This document shows, piece by piece, positions 1 through 6,913 of a stretch of DNA of 10,520 bases (positions are counted from its first letter, which is position 1; each line of letters starts with the position of its first letter). Origin of the DNA: Paludibacteraceae bacterium (GTDB lineage Bacteria; Bacteroidota; Bacteroidia; Bacteroidales; Paludibacteraceae); assembly GCA_017960065.1 (NCBI GenBank), contig JAGCZK010000149.1, positions 1 through 10,520 of the forward strand. Reading direction: 5' to 3'. The translations under genes were made by a program, and so were the position numbers. Under the pieces are notes generated by a model, which saw nothing but the letters and a program-made list of their open reading frames with translations, made no database searches and was not told the DNA's origin.

Positions 1-212
1 CCGCCGATGTAGGTGTTGTAGCCGATATAGACATGATTGCCGCAACTCAGGTGCTGCGGATTGTAGATATTGACCCGCGAAGCCAGTTTGAGGTTTTCGC
101 CGCACGAGGCGATGTGCCGGGCCACAAACTTGCCGCGCCACGACAGGTATTTGCCGATAGGCGGAAACAGGTTGTAGAGATTCAGCAGAAAATGAAACCG
201 TTCGGGACTCAT
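1..212 (-). CDS. Hexapeptide-repeat acyltransferase, N-terminal part (cut by window edge)
   Basis: Only the first 70 codons are present; the gene runs off the left edge. The protein starts MSPERFHFLLNLYNLFPPIG, followed by a basic stretch (residues 21-33). From about residue 38 it shows the start of a left-handed beta-helix with hydrophobic/Gly hexads (LKLASRV, LSCGNHVYIG, NTYIGG). This pattern is typical of WbbJ/LpxA-like O-acyltransferases, which usually transfer acetyl from acetyl-CoA to a sugar hydroxyl or amine. The ATG overlaps the stop of the upstream glycosyltransferase gene (TGATG, one shared base), so the two are probably translationally coupled. Inference: it acetylates the polysaccharide made by this operon. 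The acceptor cannot be told, because the catalytic His region and C-terminus lie outside the window. A serine-acetyltransferase-like or sugar N-acetyltransferase role is also possible. Confidence 0.75.
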   Translation of the reverse strand, partial: MSPERFHFLLNLYNLFPPIGKYLSWRGKFVARHIASCGENLKLASRVNIYNPQHLSCGNHVYIGYNTYIG

Positions 213-1153
213 CACTTCGGGAGATTTAGCGTTTTACGGATACAATAGCGCGGCGAGCCCTTCGACTCCTTCAGGATACGGATCAGGTATTCGCCGATGA
301 TGCCGATGCCCAGCAGGATCAGACCGCTGTAAAAGTTGAGCATGACCATCAGCGACGTCCATCCCGGCAAGGGAATGCCGACAATCAGGTACTTGCACAC
401 AAAAAACAGGGCGATGCACAGGCCCACCACCGAAAACACCGAGCCGAGAATACTGATGAATTTGAGAGGCAACGAGCTGAAATTCAACACATTGTCGAAG
501 GTTGTACCGATCAGTTTCGACAAGCGGTAACCCGACTTGCCGTACTTGCGTTTGTGGTGGCCCACCTCGACGTTGCACACCCGGCGGGTGACGTTGAGAA
601 TCAGCGGTCCCATGACCGGAAACTGCGTCTTGTGGGCAGTCAGCGCATCGGCCACCACCCGACGGATGGCCCTAAACGAGGTGCTCTGAAGCCCGGTCGG
701 TTTCTGGAAGATATGCCGGTCAACCCAGGCCACCAACCGGGTGCCGAGGTTGCGGTATAGCTGGTGCTGTTTCGAGGTATAGGCGCCGATGACCACGTCG
801 ATGTCGGGGCGGGTGTCGAGCGTGTTGAGCAGCAGCGGAATGTCGTCGGGGCTGTGCTGCAGGTCGTCGTCGATGGTGACCACCGTTTCGCCCTGGCTGT
901 ACTCCATGGCGCACAGCAGTGCCTTGAACTGGCCCACGTTGAACACGAGGTCAATCACCTTAAGGGTCGGATATTGCGTCGAAAGCTGTTCGAGCACCGC
1001 CATCGTTTCGTCGCGCGAGCAGTCGTTGACACAGACGATTTCGTAGCTGCCGCGCGGGCTGAGCACCCGGTCGATGCCTGCGATGAGTTCGGGCAGCGAT
1101 TGGGCGCTGTTGTAACAGGGGATTACGACCGATACCAAAGGATGTTCATTCAT
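212..1153 (-). CDS. Membrane-anchored family 2 glycosyltransferase (GtrB/ArnC/DPM-like)
   Basis: A 313-residue GT2 enzyme. The GT-A fold is at residues 5-200: nucleotide-binding start VSVVIPCYN (7-15), VNDCSRDET (42-50), and the acidic metal/UDP-binding motif TIDDDLQHSPDDIP (93-106). A basic motif RKYGKSGYRLSKL follows around 202-214, as in polyprenyl-phosphate sugar transferases. Two C-terminal transmembrane helices are clear (about 231-258 and 266-293), followed by a short basic tail. This architecture matches enzymes that move a sugar from a nucleotide sugar to undecaprenyl phosphate (GtrB, ArnC, dolichol-phosphate mannose synthase family). Sugar identity is not readable. ATG at 1153 is chosen over an in-frame TTG at 1165, because the TTG would overlap the upstream gene and adds nothing conserved. 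The gap to the upstream UDP-glucose dehydrogenase gene is 4 nt, and the stop overlaps the next start by one base. Inference: it adds or prepares a side-branch sugar for the operon's glycan. Confidence 0.9.
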   Translation of the reverse strand: MNEHPLVSVVIPCYNSAQSLPELIAGIDRVLSPRGSYEIVCVNDCSRDETMAVLEQLSTQYPTLKVIDLVFNVGQFKALLCAMEYSQGETVVTIDDDLQHSPDDIPLLLNTLDTRPDIDVVIGAYTSKQHQLYRNLGTRLVAWVDRHIFQKPTGLQSTSFRAIRRVVADALTAHKTQFPVMGPLILNVTRRVCNVEVGHHKRKYGKSGYRLSKLIGTTFDNVLNFSSLPLKFISILGSVFSVVGLCIALFFVCKYLIVGIPLPGWTSLMVMLNFYSGLILLGIGIIGEYLIRILKESKGSPRYCIRKTLNLPK

Positions 1154-1157
1154 AGCG

Positions 1158-2450
1158 CTATCCAATTCCTTCGTAAATAAAGCCGGCTTCGCGCAATTCC
1201 GAAGCCTCGTAGATATTGCGGCCGTCGATGACCACGGGGGTGCGCATCAGGCGGCGGATACGCGACCAGTCGGGCATGCGGAAAGCCTTCCATTCGGTCA
1301 CCAGCACCAGCGCGTCGGCCCCTTGCAGGGCGTCGTACATGTCCTCGGCATAGTCGATGGCACGGGTGGTTTTCTTGACAATCGGGTCGAAGGCCACCAC
1401 CGAAGCGCCGGCCGTCAGCAGGTCGTCGATGAGCGTCAGCGAGGGGGCCTCGCGGATATCGTCGGTATTGGGTTTGAAGGCCAGGCCCAGCACCGCGATG
1501 CGCTTGCCCTGGAGCGAGCCCAGATGTTTCTGCACTTTTTGCGACAGCAGGTGCTTCTGGTCTTCGTTGACGGCATCGACCGCCTCGAGCACCCGAAGCG
1601 GATGGCCCAGCGTACGGCCCACCTGATACAGCGCCCGCACGTCTTTGGGAAAACACGAGCCGCCGTAGCCGCAACCGGCATACAAAAACTTGCTGCCGAT
1701 ACGCAGGTCGGAGCCGATGCCCCGGCGCACCGAATTGATGTCGGCGCCGACCAGTTCGCACAAGTTGGCCATGTCGTTCATGAAACTGATACGCGTGGCG
1801 AGCATGGCGTTGGCGGCATGCTTGGTCATTTCGGCCGAAGCGATGTCCATAAAAATCACCCGGAAATTGTTAATAAGGAACGGACGGTAGAGCCGCGTCA
1901 TCAACTGGCGGGCACGTTCGGATTCGACCCCCACCACCACGCGGTCGGGGCTCATAAAATCCTTGATTGCGTCGCCCTCCTTGAGGAATTCGGGGTTCGA
2001 AGCCAGGTCGAAATCAACCTCCATCCCCCGCTTTTTCAGCTCGGCCTCGATGGTTTGCCGAATGAGGTGGCAGGTACCGACGGGCACCGTACTTTTCGTT
2101 GCGAAGAGGGTTGATTTATTTATCAATCTGCCAAATTCGCGGGCTACAGAAAGGACATAGTCCAAATTGGCGCTTCCGTCCTCGCGCTGCGGCGTACCCA
2201 CGGCGCAAAACACGATTTCGACCTCGTGGATATGCTCTTCGAGCGAGGTGCTGAAGCGCAGACGCGACTCGGCCACATTGCGGTCCACCATCTCTTTGAG
2301 TCCGGGTTCGTAAATGGGAATTTCGCCGGCCTTGAGGCGGTCAATCTTCGACCGATCGACATCGATGCAAGTCACGCAGCTTCCCATTTCGGCGAAACAG
2401 GTGCCTGTCACGAGGCCCACATATCCGGTACCAACTACGGCAATATTCAT
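1158..2450 (-). CDS. ugd: UDP-glucose 6-dehydrogenase
   Basis: A 430-residue cytosolic enzyme of the UDP-glucose/GDP-mannose dehydrogenase family. It oxidises UDP-glucose with two NAD+ to UDP-glucuronate, a precursor of acidic polysaccharides. The N-terminal Rossmann motif is MNIAVVGTGYVGL; the family signature EIPIYEPGL follows, typical of glucose-type enzymes. Further conserved stretches are STVPVGT, SNPEFLKEGDAI, and EMTKHAANAMLATRISFMNDMA, with the family Lys near 210. The catalytic cysteine is Cys266 in YAGCGYGGSCFPKD. The C-terminal NAD/UDP-binding domain is around 310-430, including LAFKPNTDDIREAPS. Length is normal for the family. ATG at 2450 is preferred over an in-frame TTG at 2462, because the conserved beta-strand starts directly at this Met. 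The gap to the upstream dehydrogenase gene is 12 nt. The EPGL and GYGGSCFPKD motifs separate it clearly from its upstream neighbour. Confidence 0.95.
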   Translation of the reverse strand: MNIAVVGTGYVGLVTGTCFAEMGSCVTCIDVDRSKIDRLKAGEIPIYEPGLKEMVDRNVAESRLRFSTSLEEHIHEVEIVFCAVGTPQREDGSANLDYVLSVAREFGRLINKSTLFATKSTVPVGTCHLIRQTIEAELKKRGMEVDFDLASNPEFLKEGDAIKDFMSPDRVVVGVESERARQLMTRLYRPFLINNFRVIFMDIASAEMTKHAANAMLATRISFMNDMANLCELVGADINSVRRGIGSDLRIGSKFLYAGCGYGGSCFPKDVRALYQVGRTLGHPLRVLEAVDAVNEDQKHLLSQKVQKHLGSLQGKRIAVLGLAFKPNTDDIREAPSLTLIDDLLTAGASVVAFDPIVKKTTRAIDYAEDMYDALQGADALVLVTEWKAFRMPDWSRIRRLMRTPVVIDGRNIYEASELREAGFIYEGIG

Positions 2451-2462
2451 AGCAAAAGACAA

Positions 2463-3749
2463 TTATAGGCGAGCATCGACCAAGCTGCGGTCCACGCATG
2501 CCTTGGCATCGAAAATAACAGCTCCCTGCTCTTTAAAACGTTTGAAATCCATTTGTTTGAACTGATCGTGCGCCACGGCCACAATCACGGCCTGGTAACG
2601 CGTGTCGGCCGGAATTTCGGGCGTCAGCGCAATGCCGTATTCGGCGGCGACCACTTCCTTCTTGGCCCACGGGTCATACACATCGACGTCGAGCCCGAAT
2701 TCGCGCAGCTCCTTGTAGATATCGACCACCTTGGTGTTGCGCACGTCGGGGCAGTTTTCCTTGAAGGTGATGCCCAAAATCAGCACTTTGCCGCCTTTGA
2801 TGCGGAGGTCGGCCTCAATCATCAGCTTGATGGTCTTGTCGGCGATGAATTTGGCGATGGAGTTGTTGACGCGGCGGCCCGACAAAATCACTTCGGGTTC
2901 GTAGCCGAGCGCCTTGGCCTTGTGGGCCAGGTAGTAGGGATCGACGCTGATGCAGTGACCGCCTACCAAGCCGGGCTTGTAGGGCAAAAAGTTCCATTTG
3001 GTGCCGGCGGCTTCGAGCACGTCGTTGGTGTCGATGCCGATGCGGTCAAAGATAATGGCCAGCTCGTTGACAAACGAGATGTTGATGTCGCGTTGGGCGT
3101 TTTCGATGGCCTTGCCCGCCTCGGCCACCTTCATACTGGGGGCACGGTGCGTTCCGGCCGTAATGATCGAACGGTACAGCTGATCGACCACTTCGGCGAT
3201 TTCGGGCGTCGAGCCCGAGGTGATCTTCTTGATTTTGGTCAGCGTGTTGACCTTGTCGCCCGGGTTGATGCGTTCGGGCGAATAGCCGCAGAAAAAGTCG
3301 CTGTTGAACTTGAGCCCCGAATTCTTTTCGAGCACAGGCACGCACACCTCTTCGGTACAGCCGGGATAAACCGTCGATTCGTAGATGACGATGTCACCCT
3401 GTTTGAGCACCTGCCCCACCATCGACGAGGCCTTGACCAGCGGCGTGAGGTCGGGGTTGTTGAAGGCGTCGATCGGTGTCGGCACCGTAACGATGAAGAT
3501 GTTGCAGTCGCGCAGTTTTTCGGGATAGGCCGTAAAGCTCAATCCCTTGCCGCTGTTGACGTTGTACAGGTCAACAGCCTCTTTCATGCCCGCCAAATCG
3601 GCCTCCAAAGTCGAATCGGCCCCACTTTGCAACTCATGGATGCGGTCGATGTTGACATCGAAGCCGATCACCCGGTATTTCTTTCCAAACTCAATGGCCA
3701 AGGGCAGTCCGACGTAGCCCAAGCCTACCACAGCTATTTTGTGTGACAT
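2463..3749 (-). CDS. UDP-N-acetyl-D-hexosamine 6-dehydrogenase (WbpO/TviB type)
   Basis: A 428-residue nucleotide-sugar dehydrogenase that oxidises the C6 hydroxyl of a UDP-N-acetylhexosamine with NAD+. The Rossmann motif AVVGLGYVGLPLA is at 6-18. YSPERINPGD (156-165) and AGKAIENAQRDINISFVNE (211-229) are typical of the TviB/WbpO/WbpA branch and absent from glucose-type enzymes. The catalytic cysteine is Cys266 in GLVGGHCISVDPYYL. The C-terminal domain carries ILGITFKENCPDVRNTKVVDI. WbpO and TviB act on UDP-GalNAc/UDP-GlcNAc and WbpA on UDP-GlcNAc; the exact substrate cannot be read here. The first 16 nt overlap the end of the wzc-like gene. The start is fixed by a strong AAGGAGG sequence 4 nt upstream of the ATG, exceptional in this window. 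With the adjacent UDP-glucose dehydrogenase it implies two different uronic-acid precursors. Confidence 0.92.
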   Translation of the reverse strand: MSHKIAVVGLGYVGLPLAIEFGKKYRVIGFDVNIDRIHELQSGADSTLEADLAGMKEAVDLYNVNSGKGLSFTAYPEKLRDCNIFIVTVPTPIDAFNNPDLTPLVKASSMVGQVLKQGDIVIYESTVYPGCTEEVCVPVLEKNSGLKFNSDFFCGYSPERINPGDKVNTLTKIKKITSGSTPEIAEVVDQLYRSIITAGTHRAPSMKVAEAGKAIENAQRDINISFVNELAIIFDRIGIDTNDVLEAAGTKWNFLPYKPGLVGGHCISVDPYYLAHKAKALGYEPEVILSGRRVNNSIAKFIADKTIKLMIEADLRIKGGKVLILGITFKENCPDVRNTKVVDIYKELREFGLDVDVYDPWAKKEVVAAEYGIALTPEIPADTRYQAVIVAVAHDQFKQMDFKRFKEQGAVIFDAKACVDRSLVDARL

Positions 3750-6127
3750 GTTTCCTCCTTGAAATATTTTTCGTGTTCTTCTTTATTCTTTTTGGAACTG
3801 GATCCGTAATAATTGCCGTAATTGCCGTAGGTGCCATAGCCCGAGTAATAATGCGAGTATTCGAGCTTTTTGAGGTTCACGTCGTTGAACACCAACTGAA
3901 TCTGACGGATATGGTTGGATTCGAGCTGCGTCAGGGTGTTCTTGAGCATGTTCTTGTTGGTCTTGGCGCAACGGACCACGTACAAAATGACATCGGCCTG
4001 CTTCATCACGCTGTAGGCGTCGGCCACCAGTCCGATGGGCGACGTGTCGAAGATGATGTAGTCGTAGCGTTGCTGCAGCTCTTGAATCAGGCTCTGCATG
4101 CGATCGCCTTTGAGCAACTCGCCCGGATTGGGCGGAATGGCGCCGACGGGCAGGATGTCGAAACGGTACTTGTCGTGCTGGCGGATCACTTCGTCGAGTT
4201 CGGCGGCACCGACCAGGTAGCTCGACAGACCGCGGTCGGCCGCAATCGACAACATGCCGTTGACACTGGGCTTACGCAGGTCGAGATCGACCACGATGGT
4301 CTTGCGCCCCGTCATGGCGAAAATGCCGGCCATATTGACCGAAATATAGGTCTTACCGTCGCCCGAATGGGTCGAGGTGGTCATTACAATGCACTTCTGC
4401 TTGTTTTGGGTGACAAAGTCGATTTTGGTACGCAACATGCGGAAGGCCTCCGTCACCGACGAACGCGGATACTTGTCAACAATCACCGGACTGCGGTGCT
4501 CGGTGTGGCGGATCATGCAGGCAAACGGATAGCGTCCGGCCGAAATCTTGAGCATTTCCTGTTCGGTACGCACGGTGGGCACGAGCAGGTAGCGCAGCAC
4601 CACATAGACCGACGGGATGAGCAGAGCCAGCAGCAGGTAGGTCGTATAGGTCTTCTTCTTTTCGCCGCCGTTGACCATGCTCGACAGGCGCGCCCGTTCG
4701 AGGATGATGTTGTCGGGCGAGTTCGAAGCCTTCTGGATCAGGGCGTCGGTGCGTTTCTGCATCAACTGCGAATAGTAGCTGTCGTTGAGGTTGAACTTGC
4801 GCTGGATGTTGGCGAACTGCTGTTCCTGATACGGCAGGCTCTGCAACTGACGGGCCAGTTCGTTGTTGTGCTTCTGCAAATCCTGCTTTTTGATGTCGAG
4901 GCCGGCGCGGATATTGACCAGCACCTCAAACATCTGGTCGCGGGCGTTCTCCATCTCGCGGGTGTATTTGGCGTACAGCGGGCTGGCCTGCCCCACTTCG
5001 CGGCGTTTGAACTGCAGCGAGGTGAAATCCTCGACGAGCCGGTTGAGCGTCGCGTCGTTGACGCCCATGTTGGTCGGGGCCAGCAGGGCCTCTTCGGCAA
5101 TGCCGTCCTTGAGGTATTTTTCGATGTAATCGAGGTAGGTCTCTTGCAGGCGGATTTCGCTTTCGCCCGATTCCACCTTGAGGTATTCCGAAATCAGGTT
5201 GGAGCCTCCCGTGCTGGCTATCAAGAAGTTGCTCGATTTGTAGTCTTGCAGCCGGGCCTCCGAAATGCGCAGCGAATCGGCCAGAATCTCCATCTGCGTG
5301 TCGATAAACTCGACGGTACGGATGGCCGCCTCGTTTTTGCGGTTGAGGTTGTCTTCCAAAAAGGCGTCGCACAGGTCGTTGAGGAAGTCGCAGTCGCGCT
5401 GGGGCACCTCGCCGTTGATGGTCACCTTCACGACCGAAGCGCCTTTCATCAGAAAATCGAAGCCCAAACGCGCCGAATAGTTGCTGATGGCGTAGTCGTT
5501 GCTGAATATCTTGAAGTAAATGTCGTAGTTGGGCCGGAAGTAATCGGTTTTGCGCACCGTCAGAAAGAACTGGCTGTTTTCGACCACTTCGCCGTATTTG
5601 CCCTGACAATGGAACTCTTCATGCGTCTTGTCCGACTCGGCGGTGATTTCAAAACTTTCGCCGTCGAGGTCGTGAATCTTGAACTCGCGCATGTAGGCGT
5701 TGGGCGCCACAAAGGTCCGCTCAATGGCAAAGGGCGGGATTTTGTACAAATTGGTGCTGCGGAAACGGCCGTGCGTATAGTAATCGATCGTGTAGTCGGG
5801 GCTTTTCTCCACCACCCGCTTGATCAGGTCGTACGAACCGAACATGATGACCTGGTTGTTGACGTTGCGGTAACCGCGTTCGGCGTTAAAGCCCTGCATC
5901 CACTGGGCGGCCGCACCGCCGATGCCTTTGCCGTCTTCGATGATGACGAGGGCCGACGAGGCGTAGCGGGGTTTCCAGCGCCGGTTGTTGAGGTAGGCGA
6001 TGCTCATAAACACCGCCAGCGAAATGGCAAACAAATACCAGCGTTTGATGAAACGGATCACCCACAAGTGCCAGTCGAACGAAACCGAGCTGTCGTTGTC
6101 CGAAAAATCTGTATTATTCGTGCTCAT
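3734..6127 (-). CDS. Wzc-type polysaccharide co-polymerase with fused BY-kinase domain
   Basis: A 797-residue inner-membrane protein. This family sets chain length and couples synthesis to export, with activity governed by tyrosine autophosphorylation. TM1 is about 29-46, followed by a long periplasmic region (about 47-493) with helical coiled-coil-like stretches (265-300, 360-460). That region ends in the GNVR-like segment LPYQEQQFANIQRKF (431-445). TM2 is about 494-516. The cytosolic kinase has Walker A STHSGDGKT (585-593), Walker A' VVDLDLRKP (612-620) and Walker B IIFDTSP (691-697). A C-terminal tyrosine cluster (8 Tyr between 757 and 774) is followed by a charged tail. Kinase and membrane parts are fused, as in E. 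coli Wzc and unlike the split Gram-positive CapA/CapB. The Pro-rich motif usual just before TM2 is not seen. ATG at 6127 lies 3 nt after the upstream stop. No partner phosphatase gene is in view. Confidence 0.93.
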   Translation of the reverse strand: MSTNNTDFSDNDSSVSFDWHLWVIRFIKRWYLFAISLAVFMSIAYLNNRRWKPRYASSALVIIEDGKGIGGAAAQWMQGFNAERGYRNVNNQVIMFGSYDLIKRVVEKSPDYTIDYYTHGRFRSTNLYKIPPFAIERTFVAPNAYMREFKIHDLDGESFEITAESDKTHEEFHCQGKYGEVVENSQFFLTVRKTDYFRPNYDIYFKIFSNDYAISNYSARLGFDFLMKGASVVKVTINGEVPQRDCDFLNDLCDAFLEDNLNRKNEAAIRTVEFIDTQMEILADSLRISEARLQDYKSSNFLIASTGGSNLISEYLKVESGESEIRLQETYLDYIEKYLKDGIAEEALLAPTNMGVNDATLNRLVEDFTSLQFKRREVGQASPLYAKYTREMENARDQMFEVLVNIRAGLDIKKQDLQKHNNELARQLQSLPYQEQQFANIQRKFNLNDSYYSQLMQKRTDALIQKASNSPDNIILERARLSSMVNGGEKKKTYTTYLLLALLIPSVYVVLRYLLVPTVRTEQEMLKISAGRYPFACMIRHTEHRSPVIVDKYPRSSVTEAFRMLRTKIDFVTQNKQKCIVMTTSTHSGDGKTYISVNMAGIFAMTGRKTIVVDLDLRKPSVNGMLSIAADRGLSSYLVGAAELDEVIRQHDKYRFDILPVGAIPPNPGELLKGDRMQSLIQELQQRYDYIIFDTSPIGLVADAYSVMKQADVILYVVRCAKTNKNMLKNTLTQLESNHIRQIQLVFNDVNLKKLEYSHYYSGYGTYGNYGNYYGSSSKKNKEEHEKYFKEETCHTK
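3754..3760 (-). promoter_or_regulatory. Strong Shine-Dalgarno sequence for the UDP-N-acetylhexosamine dehydrogenase gene
   Basis: AAGGAGG on the minus strand lies 4 nt before the ATG at 3749 and within the last codons of the wzc-like gene, where it encodes part of its FKEE tail. The spacer is slightly short but usable. None of the other starts here has a comparable sequence, as expected for Bacteroidetes, which rarely rely on Shine-Dalgarno pairing. Confidence 0.6.
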
Positions 6128-6130
6128 AAT

Positions 6131-6913
6131 CTAAAAGCTAAGCCCCAAGTTGATCACCGACACCAGGAAGTTGATCGACGTACTGAGCGTACCGATGATC
6201 GCGTTGTAGTCCTGGATCTTCCAGAAGTCGCCCTTGATCGACGACAGGTAGATGACATCGTTGGGATATACGTAATAAAATTCAGAGTCAATGATGGATG
6301 CGCTGCGGAGGTCAAACTCCTTGACGATGGGATGGCCGCCGTCGTGGTTGGGACGAATGATGCGCACCCGCCGGCGGTCGCCGTTGTACTTGAAATTGCC
6401 CACTAAGGCCAAGGCCTGAAAGATGTTCAGCCGTTCCTTGTAGATGGAGTAAGTGCCCGTATTGCCCTCGCCCACAAAGTAGAACTGGTCGTTGGCCAGC
6501 GCCAGTTTGACCATCACGTCGGGAATCATCGGCCGCAAGGCCTCGGTAATGGCGGCCTCGGCTTCGCGCAAGGTCAGCCCGGCCACCTGGATGTGGTCGG
6601 CAAAAGGCAGATCGACCGTGCCGTCGTCGTAGATGCGGTAATTGGAGAAACTGCTGATGCTGTTGCGCTGGTTGTTCTGGTTTTCGCTGTTGTACATGGC
6701 GGCCGCCTCGTCGTTGAGCGTAAGCACGCGCATCATCAGCTGGTCGTTGGGCATCAGCCGGTAATACTGGTACTCCGCCTTGGTGTATTGCGGCAGCTTG
6801 TCGCTGTCCTGCATCAGGTTGAGCGTCTTGTTGGTAATACAGGATGTGGTTCCCAACAGCACCGCCAAAAAGGCCAATATTCTTATTTTGCAGCTGCGGA
6901 TTTGGGTATGCAT
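6131..6913 (-). CDS. Polysaccharide export lipoprotein, Wza-like (second tandem copy)
   Basis: A 260-residue predicted secreted lipoprotein. It has a basic N-terminus, a hydrophobic signal core (11-22) and a probable lipid-attachment Cys25 in LLGTTSC, although the -3 residue is Thr rather than the usual Leu. The Poly_export domain begins near YRLMPNDQLMMRV (51-63) and includes YDDGTVDLPFADHIQVAGLTLREAEAAI (95-122). An SLBB-like domain follows (about 140-195). A conserved EFDLRSASIIDSEFYYVYPNDVIYL block is at 199-223, and a hydrophobic C-terminal segment (238-260) could be membrane-inserted. It is shorter than E. coli Wza (about 380 residues), as is common in Bacteroidetes. Its start overlaps the upstream paralogue's 3' end by 31 nt, and its stop is 3 nt before the wzc-like start. 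Likely role: periplasmic/outer-membrane conduit for the polysaccharide, working with the Wzc-like protein. Confidence 0.88.
   Translation of the reverse strand: MHTQIRSCKIRILAFLAVLLGTTSCITNKTLNLMQDSDKLPQYTKAEYQYYRLMPNDQLMMRVLTLNDEAAAMYNSENQNNQRNSISSFSNYRIYDDGTVDLPFADHIQVAGLTLREAEAAITEALRPMIPDVMVKLALANDQFYFVGEGNTGTYSIYKERLNIFQALALVGNFKYNGDRRRVRIIRPNHDGGHPIVKEFDLRSASIIDSEFYYVYPNDVIYLSSIKGDFWKIQDYNAIIGTLSTSINFLVSVINLGLSF

Noticed and set aside
1154..1165. Upstream TTG start extending the GT2 protein by four residues
   Set aside because: It would overlap the ugd stop and adds MDSA, which is not part of the fold; ATG at 1153 directly precedes the conserved VSVVIPCYN start.
2451..2462. Upstream TTG start extending the UDP-glucose dehydrogenase by four residues
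   Set aside because: The Rossmann beta-strand begins at the ATG at 2450 (MNIAVVG), matching the usual family N-terminus.
2553..3746. Plus-strand open frame (397 codons) antisense to the UDP-N-acetylhexosamine dehydrogenase gene
   Set aside because: A shadow of a well-supported enzyme gene; low-complexity Val/Asp/Gly/His-rich translation and no supporting promoter or start context.
3743..6406. Very long plus-strand open frame (887 codons) antisense to the wzc-like gene and part of the Wza-like gene
   Set aside because: It mirrors real genes with clear catalytic motifs, crosses a gene boundary, has a His/Val/Gln/Arg-rich composition without recognisable domains, and follows from GC-rich sense codons that avoid TTA/CTA/TCA.
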